DNA of 11,278 nt, taken from NCBI GenBank assembly GCA_910592205.1, contig CAJVPJ010001226.1:1-11278 (forward strand). Reading direction: 5' to 3'. Positions 1-8,073 of the stretch are shown in pieces. Source of the DNA: Paraglomus occultum. Its lineage: Eukaryota > Glomeromycota > Glomeromycetes > Paraglomerales > Paraglomeraceae. The notes beneath the pieces were generated by a model. That model was not told the origin of the DNA, made no database searches, and saw only the letters and a list, made by a program, of their open reading frames with translations. Every line of letters begins with the position of its first letter. Within the stretch, counting starts at the first letter, position 1. A program made the position numbers and the translations under genes.

Positions 1-348
1 GGGGTATTGTTTGATTACTGCGGAGGAAGATTTTACCATGTGACTTGCTATCGACGTCAGCCGATCAGCTCGCCGTAACAGTCTTTCACCACATTTGGCT
101 TTGTTTAGTCCCACAATATTTGATGCGCCTTAAATCAGAGCGAAAATCACTCACGGCCTCCTGAACAACTTTAAATTTGATTGGAGGTCAAGCCGTTTGG
201 TTATGTGAATTTCATTGGTTAGCATTTCATAGAGGCGTATTCTTTGGCGATCAGCAATTGGTGAAATTGTCTGCATTGTAAATAAGCCAAATGAATCAAC
301 CTCCTTCTTTCAATCTGTTAAAAGAGACTCAACAAAAATATAAACTTT
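1..348. other. Upstream flank, no confident gene
   Basis: I see no supported gene here. On the reverse strand an ATG at 39-37 opens 13 codons that run off the left edge, which could be the start of a gene outside the window, but this is too short to judge. An AT-rich TATA-like string (atataaac, about 338-345) sits only some ten bases before the ATG at 349, too close to be a normal TATA box for that start, so it is more likely part of the leader. Confidence 0.4.
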
Positions 349-1311
349 ATGAGCCTCATCGCCTGGCAAACGGTCTTCTGTTTCTTCATACCGTTAACAT
401 TAGCATCCGTTGTCGATGACTCTTATTCATCATACGAAGATGCGTATGATGCGCTTCTTAACGTATTTTTCCCAATCATTTTCGTCGTTTTGTTAAACGT
501 CTCGGGAAGACCTGGACCTACCAAAAACGTAATATTGCCGTTACTGGATGATATATTGTACAACACAGTCACTTGGGCGATTCCGCTGATAGTTTCGTTC
601 TCCTATAATGATCTGTTGAGTATACGAATATTCTCGATCATAAACATGAGTTTACATGTGTTATGTGCAGCAATTGCGTTAATTAGACATAAACTGGTTA
701 GCGATGTCATAAATTATGTCCACTCACTCACCGACAGAGGATGGCTTGTAAATCAACATTTGGACGCTTACATATGGACTGGAACCAGTTTCTTCTTGAT
801 ATGCTTTCCAGTGATGGCTATTCCGGTATTCTGGATTGATTATATCACAAATAATCAAGAGTTTGATTCAATTGCATTATTATTTATTGTTTTGTTTGGG
901 ATATTGTCGGCTTCGACGATTTTGGTTATTCCTGCAATCACAAAACTTCGCAAGAGAACCGCTGTTATATTTTTTGTAATCTGGTTTTATTCTCCTAATT
1001 TTCTACAAACTATATTAATTTTGTTAAAATGGCCAATTAATTTTTATTTCGTGAAAGCATTTGTGTTTGTTCTCATGGTTTCTTTGACAAGGAGTGTCTC
1101 TTATTTTACTGACAATGCGCCTCCGAGGTTTCTGGCTACGTCAACGACAACAGTCCAAGTCGTGATTAGTGAGATTGTAAAAAAGCACTATGGATATGAA
1201 GAAAAGTCGGTAAGCGGCATTCAAAATCAGATGAACGAAGTCCAAAATCTGTTGGATGAACTTCAACGTCAACTGGATAAACTTCAAAGCAAGATAAATG
1301 AAACACGATAA
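349..1311 (+). CDS. Multi-pass membrane protein with C-terminal coiled coil, family not recognised
   Basis: A single uninterrupted frame of 320 residues. I do not recognise the family. Residues 1-20 are hydrophobic and look like a signal peptide or first membrane helix. Further hydrophobic stretches lie near 36-51, 70-85 (weak), 94-113, 143-163, 174-196, 204-226 and 229-247, giving roughly six or seven membrane spans. An acidic Ser/Tyr-rich loop (about 22-34) follows the first stretch. The last 30 residues (about 291-320) form a clear heptad pattern with Ile, Met, Val, Leu, Leu, Leu and Ile at core positions, so the soluble tail probably makes a parallel coiled coil. The ATG at 349 is the first in the frame and is followed directly by the hydrophobic segment. 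An AATAAA at 1413-1418 lies about 100 bases after the stop. The lack of introns contrasts with most neighbours. Membrane topology and oligomerisation are inferences; no enzymatic motif is visible. Confidence 0.75.
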   Translation: MSLIAWQTVFCFFIPLTLASVVDDSYSSYEDAYDALLNVFFPIIFVVLLNVSGRPGPTKNVILPLLDDILYNTVTWAIPLIVSFSYNDLLSIRIFSIINMSLHVLCAAIALIRHKLVSDVINYVHSLTDRGWLVNQHLDAYIWTGTSFFLICFPVMAIPVFWIDYITNNQEFDSIALLFIVLFGILSASTILVIPAITKLRKRTAVIFFVIWFYSPNFLQTILILLKWPINFYFVKAFVFVLMVSLTRSVSYFTDNAPPRFLATSTTTVQVVISEIVKKHYGYEEKSVSGIQNQMNEVQNLLDELQRQLDKLQSKINETR

Positions 1312-1520
1312 AAGACGAGGGAAAACATAATAAGCACGATCGCAGCAGATAGATCGAACGTATTGTTTACTGTAGTGTTCATTACTTCTTTCTGTTGTAT
1401 CATGTCGAGTAAAATAAATCACATCTAATTATCTAAGCATTTCTATAACACAATGGTGACATCGATGGTTTGAAATATTGAAAGAAGCCAAATACTTCTT
1501 GTCCATGATATAATGCGACG

Positions 1521-1745
1521 TTATAGTAGCACCGTACAGTAGGAATCTTGAGATGGAGCAGAATAGGGTAATGCACCGTTTCCCGGAAACAAAAAAGGTT
1601 CTTTTCTGAATTGGATGGAGTGTTGAAATGCGCCACGATCGTATACTTTTATGGGATAGTCAACAACTAAGCCACGAGCAATCCTGTTTGTAATTAAATT
1701 TTTAACTATATGTGTACAAAATTCATATTCCCGGTCGCACGACAT
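1521..1745 (-). CDS. Doubtful small reverse-strand protein, head to head with SRA1 gene
   Basis: A 74-codon frame beginning at an ATG (1745-1743) with A at -3 and ending at 1521. I do not recognise it. The composition is ordinary for a soluble protein, with no run of low complexity. The sequence also has a second overlapping reverse frame (end 1433) that reads equally well from about 1636. That means either the gene continues through an unseen intron or a frameshift, or both frames are chance. The start lies only 67 bases from the SRA1-domain ATG, so the two would have to share a very short divergent promoter. It could be a real small gene, a broken gene remnant, or noise. Confidence 0.25.
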   Translation of the reverse strand: MSCDREYEFCTHIVKNLITNRIARGLVVDYPIKVYDRGAFQHSIQFRKEPFLFPGNGALPYSAPSQDSYCTVLL

Positions 1746-1756
1746 TTAAATGTGCA

Positions 1757-1762
1757 TATAAA
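1757..1762 (+). promoter_or_regulatory. TATA-box candidate for the SRA1-domain gene
   Basis: TATAAA followed by G, 50 bases upstream of the ATG at 1813. The spacing suits a TATA box with a short leader. This rests on sequence match only. Confidence 0.35.
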
Positions 1763-1812
1763 GTCAACTTGCTTTTACCTTCATTGTAATTGAAACAATT
1801 CTTGTTTGAAAC

Positions 1813-2537
1813 ATGGCTTCCGTTAAAGATGCTGGTAACAAATATGGGGATTTTCGGTCAGCAATTATTACACAACATTGGAATGACCCTCCGCAAAAGG
1901 TGAGAATGGACTTGTATATTACAATTACTACTCGTACCGTGAAAGTTGGAGGTATTGGTGTGAGTGAAGTGGTAGTCGTGATAAAGTCGATAACCTTCAT
2001 TCATACATACGTATAATTTTCTAGCTCTTTCATAAAGAGGAAGATGGGTCTGGTTCCATTGATTCGCAGGAAATTGTTACTCTCCTAAATTCTTTACTGG
2101 ACATTTGCAAAAAGGCATCGACTGTAAGGAAACAGATTTATAACCATATCATGTTTCTCATAAAGTCATGTCGATAATAATATGATTTTGCTACTAATAG
2201 CACGCAGAAAGAAGAGTTATCGCTGACACTGAAAAGAGAATAACATTCTTATTCGAGAAACTCGAAAAACAAGAATTACCCGATCCAGTGTTGGGAAAAG
2301 TAGGCAAGGTCTGCGAGCGTACGTATACCGGCGAAACTGAAACACGCATCATCTCTTTTGACAAGAGCTCATAAACCCCCCTATCTCCGTTTAGATCTCG
2401 ACAACAAGGACTTTCAAAATGCACTGTCGATGCATAACAATCTCATGACAACTCATTTCGACAAGGAAGGAAAATGGTTGTTGGGCGTTAAAAGGCTGAT
2501 TGATTTATATCAAAAGCAAGTAGAGAGTTCTTATTAA
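1813..2537 (+). CDS. SRA1: SRA1-domain protein (steroid receptor RNA activator-like), four exons
   Basis: Exons 1813-1899, 2025-2123, 2201-2318 and 2395-2537 join to 148 residues. The introns are 125, 77 and 76 bp, all GT-AG, and the phases agree (0, 0, 1). Two hallmarks identify it. One is the N-terminal WNDPP motif (residues 23-27), shared with animal SRA1 proteins. The other is the C-terminal helical-bundle domain ending in W-L-L-G-V-K-R-L-I, which matches the W-x-x-G-V-K-R-L-I of the SRA1/Sec31 C-terminal family. The second intron's acceptor sits right beside a TACTAAT string, but only this acceptor keeps the frame. In the family, the domain is a five-helix bundle found alone in SRA1 and at the C-terminus of the COPII coat protein Sec31. 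Its molecular role outside animals is unclear. Here it stands alone, with no WD40 or Sec31 sequence nearby. The ATG was chosen because it precedes the conserved motif by a short distance in good context. Identity is firm; function in this organism is not. Confidence 0.88.
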
Positions 2538-2711
2538 TGCGATGAACTCACTGTCCTAACTAATTTAATGATGGATGTTAATGTTCTATAGAAATGACTA
2601 ACCATATTACATCGCAAAGTTAATAGATAGTCGATGAATAATCCCAAGTATATAGTCAACCCCTTAATTATCGTAACAAGTTCCTATAACAATAGAAGGA
2701 TAATTCGATCA

Positions 2712-3576
2712 CTAATAGAATGTTATATCTGACAGAGCACGGCTTTGATTGTAGCGCGTTATGATATTGCCGGTGTACATATGAAGAACAGCAAATTGCT
2801 CTTACCTGGCGTAATGAACTAGAACAAACATATATACATGGATGACAATGTCAGCAATTACTGACGTCAAAGATCAAGAAAGGCTATTACCAAACCGCCG
2901 CTATAATTCTCGACCTGGATTTGTTTGTAGTCATCCAGAATCGTTCGCATCTCAACAATAAATAGGTCAGGTTAGCATATGACAACCCATTGTCAATTCC
3001 GTTTCCAATATAATAATACTCACCAGTTTAAATCTGCCTCGGATATCTCATTTGCATCATGTCTACCAGATCAAGATGGCAGTCATACTATTATACCGAG
3101 AAGCTGTATTCCGGCAGTAGTGTCTGTGACGTATGACAAGGAACAGCGTAGACGTTTCGTACTATCATATATACGTATAGCAACAAAAAGGACAATTAGC
3201 ATTCTATTCACATATCCACCAAATATTGTCCGATGCCTCGCTTTTGAATTCCCAATCCGTGCTTGTTTCAGGCCTCGATGTATTCTTGCAACATAACATA
3301 ACGTCATAATATTCATCCCATGAACGGTCAATAGATACCTTCTCAAAGAATATGTGAATAGATGTGTGGCATTTACCGAAGACCAGGGATAATAAGATAT
3401 CTCCCGAATTAGCATATCATGTTCTAAGAACTCTGACATGTGTTCATAAGCATTACCATAAAGGCTCTATCATCGAATAGATACCAGAACAGCATCTTTT
3501 CAAGCGATGTGTTCGATTGTCGTAAACAAATGTCTTTTTCACGAAACGTGCTTGAGTCATGTGACAATATAATCAT
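2712..3576 (-). CDS. Unrecognised multi-intron gene; 3' exons clear, 5' part tentative
   Basis: The best-supported part is the 3' end. A donor gtgagt at 3023 is followed by introns 3023-2951 (73 bp), 2890-2819 (72 bp) and 2805-2729 (77 bp), each with good splice ends and matching the intron sizes of neighbours. Exons 2950-2891, 2818-2806 (a 13-base microexon) and 2728-2712 keep one frame to a TAG and encode a tail reading MRTILDDYKQIQVENYSGGL, then FITP and DITFY. Upstream, coding-like stretches appear at about 3576-3457 (starting at an ATG, containing LEKMLFWYLFDD) and about 3337-3213 (containing DRSWDEYYDVM and TDWEFKSEASDNIW). Joining them needs short introns (about 38-56 bp) or different boundaries, so the 5' model is not settled; a degraded gene is also possible. 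I do not recognise the family. The proposed start lies only 29 bases from the divergent Rdx ATG. Confidence 0.4.
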
Positions 3577-3605
3577 TGATCTTCGAATTTGCACACTGCG
3601 CTCTG

Positions 3606-4270
3606 ATGGCAGAACAAGAGAGTATTATTCCCAACCTTCCTAGGATCGAGATAGAGTTCTGCACAGCTTGCAGATGGTGACTATCTTAATAAAAATTTTT
3701 GGTTTAATGTTCGTATCCGTGTTGATATGCATTATTTGTTGACAAGGACTCTGCGTGCTGGATGGGTGGCTCAGGAACTGTTGATCACGTTCGGCGACAA
3801 GATTGGCGAAGTTGCGTTGGTTCCTGGGAAGACTAACGCTGTCTTCAAAGTGGTTGTCAATAGTGGTAGGTCAAATGAACGAACGATTGTACAATGGGGT
3901 GTTTGTCTGATTGATTGATTCCGGACGCGATGAATAACGTATTTCCCCCGATTCTAATCTGCTGTGCTTGACATGGCTTCAAGTTGTAGTATGGGACAGA
4001 AAGCAAGCCGGACGATTTCCTGAACTCAAGGAATTGGTATATACAATATTCCATCTGAGATGAATCTGACTAGCTAATCATTAACCACAAATCCGTTTTC
4101 GCCATTAACAGAAACAATTAATACGGGACTTGATAGCTCCCGGTATGGCCCTTGGTCATAGCGATTCGATCAAAAAGGAAAAAGTTGAAGGAAAGGGAAA
4201 CGAGCAAGTTGGAGCAACAACGGCAGACGCAAAGGAAGCGGCGAAAGCTCCGAAATGCGAAGAATGTTAA
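3606..4270 (+). CDS. SelT/SelW/SelH (Rdx) family thioredoxin-fold protein, four exons
   Basis: Exons 3606-3676, 3747-3865, 3984-4036 and 4112-4270 join in frame to 133 residues. The introns are 70, 118 and 75 bp, GT-AG, with phases 2, 1 and 0. The N-terminus carries the redox motif C-T-A-C (Cys19 and Cys22) after a short beta strand, followed by R-W and the A-x-W-V-A-Q-E-L helix. Then come F-G-D-x-I-G-E-V-A-L, V-P-G, V-F-K-V-V-V and V-W-D-R-K-x-x-G-R-F-P-E-L-K-E-L-K, and finally L-G-H-S-D. This order is diagnostic of the Rdx family (SelW-like). Both redox positions are cysteine, so this is a non-selenocysteine form and no SECIS element is needed. Members are thought to act as thiol-disulfide oxidoreductases; the substrate here is unknown. 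A Lys/Glu/Ala-rich extension ends in K-C-E-E-C, a second possible Cys pair. The gene is convergent with SNF8, 177 bases away. Identification is strong; the reaction is inferred from the family. Confidence 0.92.
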
Positions 4271-4447
4271 AGCCCCATCCATGTATAATCAAACAACCAA
4301 TAATCTGTTCCACCACGAAAGATTATGATGCGAAGCCTTATTCTATTAAGTTTATGATGCTTTGCATATATGCAGTAGGTTTGTTTATAGATGACACAAG
4401 GCATGGACCAAAAATAAATTATAGCGTCAGACGCATGCTCTATTTCC

Positions 4448-5770
4448 TTAATCATTCAAGCCGGCGAAAAAGCTTGGTATCCAGTATTCGGCGGTTTCAG
4501 ACTGGTAGTCGACCCAACATAAACCTTCACTAAGAAGCTTATCCTAAAATGGTTATTAAAGCGAAGCGTTTTTAGTAATTATGACCAAAACCATGTTGTA
4601 TACAGACGTGTATCTTACGCTTACTTACAATAGCATCGTCGGCTCTTTCTTTCGACCATCCTTTTTCAATAATGACCATTTCTTTGGTGATGAAACTCTG
4701 TGTCTTTGATAACGTATATAGAGGATGATAAGTGTTTATCATTGCTACTAGATGCCGCGATGACAAACCAAATGAGCAGCCATAATCAATGCTTACTTGC
4801 GCTAATTCCAAGAGGGTTGCCTGATCAGTACTGAATTCGTGTGGAACCGACCGGACCATTTTACGTTCGCCGATTTGGATAACCTCGAATCCACCTCCCA
4901 GCGGTTTGAGCGTTTTTATGGAACGCACGATGTCGTCTCTACATGAAACTTATATTAGTTTCAACGTCACTTCATTGGAACCCCATTGAGGCATACACTT
5001 CGTGTCAATTGTCCTTCCGCTCAATCACCATCAATATTGCCCACACCATAGTTTCAATACTTACTCACTTATCTCTTGTCCCACACTGCCTCTGATTCTC
5101 TCTAGATTTCTTTTCAATTCTCCGAGCTCTACTAAGCCTCCGTTTCTATCTCTTTTGCTCAGACACAGATCAATGATCTGTATTCCCAATTCATAATAAA
5201 AGTCCCCCACTCCAAGAAGCTCTGCCCAGAATCCTTTGTTTGCTACGAACAAGTAAAATACGGATTGTAATAACAGACAGCGAATAGTTCTTGGCACGTT
5301 CTAGACACGTAGTAATATACTTGCACAAAAGAGGGTCTACACCAATTTTGCCGCACATTTGTTGAAAGTATATACGGAGCTGCGGATTCTTTCTGATTTC
5401 TTTTTTATATTTGCGAGAGAAGTCTTCAAGATACGTTTTGAAAGTTTGCAACTGGAGTTTTAACTGATATAATTGGCATTAATGGACTGTGAGTTTTTTT
5501 CCGTCATATTCGATAAAGAACATTGTGTAAATTAGCCGAGTAGTTTTAATTTTTGTATAATCCGTTCAATGCATACTTGCTCCATCTGCTCTTCCCGTAT
5601 GGACTCAACCTTCTTTTCGTATCCTTTTTTCTAGAAATGTTAATGGAATATAATTACTCATCTCATTTGTCATAATGTACATTTGATGAATGAGAAGTTT
5701 TAATAAGATGTACATAAGAATCTTCGTATCTGCGTTTATCCAGCCGAGCAATACCCCCCCTGCGTATCAT
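4448..5770 (-). CDS. SNF8: SNF8/VPS22 (EAP30), ESCRT-II subunit, seven exons
   Basis: Reverse-strand exons 5770-5714, 5630-5577, 5463-5325, 5242-5065, 4938-4797, 4703-4629 and 4543-4448 join to 246 residues, close to the usual 250-258. Landmarks in order: the M-x-R-R-G start; an N-terminal coiled coil; F-x-x-K-Y-K-K-E-I-R-K-N-P; M-C-G-K-I-G-V-D-P-L; K-G-F-W-A-E-L-L-G-V-G-D-F-Y-Y-E-L-G; R-N-G-G-L; D-D-I-V-R-S-I-K-T-L; R-S-V-P; and a last winged helix ending in Y-W-I-P. ESCRT-II (Vps22, Vps36 and two Vps25) helps sort ubiquitinated membrane cargo into multivesicular bodies; Vps22 contributes two winged-helix domains and the coiled coil. Intron 3 (5324-5243) starts with GC, not GT, yet is the only join that restores the conserved D-P-L-x-S-N-K-G-F-W. 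Intron 5 ends at 4704, chosen over a site six bases further because it fits family length. The exon 1 donor (5713) is the least certain boundary. The start exon contains a run of seven G. Confidence 0.94.
5243..5324 (-). other. GC-AG intron in SNF8
   Basis: An 82-bp intron beginning GCAAGT and ending TTCGTAG on the reverse strand. GCAAGT matches the known consensus of the minor GC-AG intron class. No GT donor nearby gives the required phase 1, and this join yields the conserved sequence exactly, at the length expected of the family. Confidence 0.8.
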
Positions 5771-6276
5771 CTTTAACGTAGTTTATGGCCGTTAGGCAAA
5801 CAAGCGAAATGTAAAAAAGAATTGATTTGATTTGGGATGGATGAATTTATGACATATGTTTCGGTTACACAGGCGAGTAATTTAACCCCTACCAAAAAGA
5901 GCACAGACTAGAAAACACTTGACCTGATCGCTGTCTGCTATCAAGCGATCTTATGTAAATAAAGGTAAGCAGAATTTTTAGACTGTGCTGAATGTCCTCG
6001 TGGTGCGTTCTTTATTGTGATGTGGACAGCATTTTGTTAATACAGCTACATTACATCTTCAAGTATAATGATTAACGACGTCAAAATCTACTAACGCGTA
6101 CTGACAAACTCAAGATTCGTCTTCGCCCCTCAAGGTATTTTGGTTTTTTATCAGTTGCTCAAGCTTAGTACAGCCTTTCGCGTTCGTCTAGGCACTCACA
6201 CAACGATCAATTTATATTGTATCGCTTATTCTCACACGATCTCTTTTTATTAGTTTCTACGAACATCTTTGCCTTG
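5771..6276. other. Intergenic region between SNF8 and a possible small gene
   Basis: About 500 bases without a frame I can support. It must contain the SNF8 promoter (reverse). A CTACTAAC string near 6090 followed by short AG sites looks like an intron branch region, so an unrecognised 5' exon of the downstream small gene may lie here, but no ATG-led exon could be fitted. I see no repeats of note. Confidence 0.4.
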
Positions 6277-6533
6277 ATGTACAAGCCTTCTGCTCGGGAC
6301 ATGAGAAACGATTATGAAGCCTATTACGTCCAACTCGGTGACAAAATTGTTTGCATTCTAACACGCTAAGCATCAAGAAAAAACGAGACCGACTTCCTGA
6401 CACTGTTGTCGATGAATCGAAATCGGTATTGACGCAACCGGAACTAAAGGGGCCTAGGGCAAAGCTCGCAATTGAATATGACAAAACAAAATATGTGAGC
6501 GCCAACGAAGAATGTGTGATGGGACAATTATAA
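6277..6533 (+). CDS. Possible short two-exon gene, unrecognised
   Basis: The 3' part, from about 6378 to the TAA at 6531-6533, reads as 51 residues of ordinary soluble protein rich in Lys, Glu and Asp (containing DRLPDTVVDESKSVLTQ), with codon choice like the neighbouring genes. A short upstream exon from the ATG at 6277 (MYKPSARDMRNDYEAYY) can be joined to it in frame by an intron 6328-6377. That intron is about 50 bp, contains a TTCTAAC branch-like string and ends AAG; it would be shorter than the others here and its donor (gtccaa) is weak. The product would be 68 residues. Alternatively the 5' exon lies further upstream and only the 3' exon is right. I do not recognise the family. Confidence 0.35.
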
Positions 6534-6976
6534 TTTGCAACTTTTCGTAACCAGTTGCGCTCTATTGTATCATACCATTTGAAATGGTGCTTCTTTGTGG
6601 CGAAAAAAAGAAATCATAAATTGTCTTGAACTAATAAACGAGTATCTGGGTCAAATACCGTAATATTCACATAACGAAAGTACTTGCTCTTTGTGCATGA
6701 TCTCGTCCGAATTTTGGTTGATGCAAGTCCGCCAAATTAGAATTTATCGTTTGTCATCATGTGATGATGATAAACCGACTATCCCATGATGGGCGACAAT
6801 GTTATTCAACACACATCTTTTCATAACTTTGGACTGCACAATATTCGTATACATTCAAGCGTGATGTACCGCCCAAGTCAGTTATACAAGTTATAAGCCC
6901 AATCTTGTACTACCAAGTAGACAATAAGGAGAGACAAGAGGAAAGGGGTTAATCTTAACCCTTACTTTGCTGCACG
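6534..6976. other. Intergenic region with several short inverted repeats
   Basis: No gene seen. It has three small perfect inverted repeats: ACCATTT-g-AAATGGT (6574-6588), CCCAT-g-ATGGG (6783-6793) and GGGTTAA-tc-TTAACCC (6946-6961). The first two may be chance; the third lies just before the phosphodiesterase ATG and is listed separately. Confidence 0.45.
6946..6961. promoter_or_regulatory. 16-bp inverted repeat just upstream of the phosphodiesterase ATG
   Basis: GGGTTAA and TTAACCC, perfect 7-bp arms around a 2-bp centre, ending 15 bases before the ATG at 6977. It could be a binding site for a dimeric regulator in the promoter or leader, or coincidence. There is no direct evidence of function. 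Confidence 0.3.
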
Positions 6977-8073
6977 ATGATAACGATCAAAGCTTTATTA
7001 GTATTGGCTTGCATAATCTCATTCGCTCAAGCGTCTTCTCCGGGTAAGCCATCGTAATAGGCGAAAAAAGAAGGCATTGCAACAGAAAAAAAGGTGATCT
7101 TACCAATAATATTCTGCAGCCTTTCCATCCTGCGTAGGTCATCGCGGCTTACCCAAACAAAATCCCGAAAACACCATACGCTCGCTGCAACATGCAATCC
7201 TGGTCGGAGCCGATGGACTAGAATCCGATGTGCGGATAACCCATGATGGAGAAGTGATAATGATGCACGATACGACATTGGATAGAACCACTAACGGGAC
7301 GGGATTGGTGACAGAGAGAAATTGGAGTGGCTATGTAGAGTATTTGAAAACTGGTGGAGAAAGTGTACCAAAACTTACCGAGGTGTTGGAATTGCTGATG
7401 CGTGAGGAGAACCGTGATATATGGATAATTCTTGATGTCAAGGTGAGTAGTCAATCGGGAGGGAGGTTTACGTGTAGTCAGTCGATTGCCCCCCCGGATA
7501 TGTGAGAAGTCGCTGTCTCTTGGTTAGACACTTCTCCTGGAAATGCTAAAAAGTAAATAGGGGAATAAGTTACTTAATATTCTGCTTTTATCACCACACA
7601 CAAATTCATTTACTTAGGATGACAACCCAATTGAAATCTTGGATGCCCTCGCGTCTGTCTTCAATTTATACCCAAACTATGACTTTACCGCCCAATTCCA
7701 CATTGGCATATGGAACGAAGAATTTTTCATGCGTACCCGAAAAGTCCTTCCTGGTTTTCCAACCTCTTTCATCGGTTCGGACATATCACTTGCCCGAGTG
7801 CTGTTCGATAAGGTGGAATCGTTTAACATGGAATTCATATTCGTATTTTCCGATCAAACAGGATTCTTTGATGAAGTGAAGTCTCATGGAAGGAGCGTGT
7901 TTGTATGGACCGTGAACAAAGAAAAGGACATGCATGAGGCTATAAAGTTTGGCGTTGATGCAATTCTGAGCGACTATGTGGATAGATGCTTGAGAGTTAG
8001 GAGGAGGAAGGGAGGAAAAGGGCTGGCTTTGGAAGAATGGGACGAAAACAATGTTGGTGTCGAATGGGATTAG
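6977..8073 (+). CDS. Secreted-type glycerophosphodiester phosphodiesterase (GDPD), Pgc1-like, three exons
   Basis: Exons 6977-7043, 7120-7442 and 7618-8073 join to 281 residues. The introns are 76 and 175 bp, GT-AG, phases 1 and 0. Residues 1-19 form a signal peptide (Met-Ile-Thr-Ile-Lys, a hydrophobic core, then A-Q-A). The GDPD domain follows at once: H30-R-G, P-E-N-T (38-41), E57-S-D59, H72-D and L-D-R-T-T, which are the catalytic histidines and the metal-binding Glu and Asp of the family. Later come I-L-D-V-K, H-I-G-I-W, V-W-T-V-N and the strand and helix ending I-L-S-D-Y. The LD(I/V)K and G-x-W features resemble fungal phosphatidylglycerol phospholipase C (yeast Pgc1). The substrate is therefore a glycerophosphodiester or phosphatidylglycerol; which one cannot be told from sequence. 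Unlike yeast Pgc1 there is no C-terminal membrane anchor; the tail is a basic patch (RVRRRKGGK) and an acidic end. The ATG is the only one giving the signal peptide. All key residues are present. Confidence 0.93.

Larger units (their letters stand above)
1312..1812. other. Intergenic region with shared divergent promoter
   Basis: Between the membrane protein and the SRA1-domain gene. It holds a candidate polyadenylation signal AATAAA (1413-1418) for the upstream gene, a doubtful reverse-strand frame (1521-1745, listed separately), and a TATAAA at 1757-1762, about 50 bases before the ATG at 1813. I see nothing else. Confidence 0.5.

Noticed and set aside
1141-1422. Reverse-strand 93-codon frame under the membrane protein 3' end
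   Set aside because: It is the antisense shadow of the coiled-coil coding sequence.
2979-3296. Forward frame of 105 codons
   Set aside because: Composition is not coding-like and it lies antisense to the better-supported spliced reverse-strand gene.
3083-3439. Reverse-strand uninterrupted frame of 118 codons
   Set aside because: It runs through regions where another reverse frame reads more like protein; treated as a partly shadow frame of the spliced gene.
6750-6775. TCATCA/TGATGA palindromic string
   Set aside because: Simple triplet-rich sequence with 6-bp arms; not distinguishable from chance.
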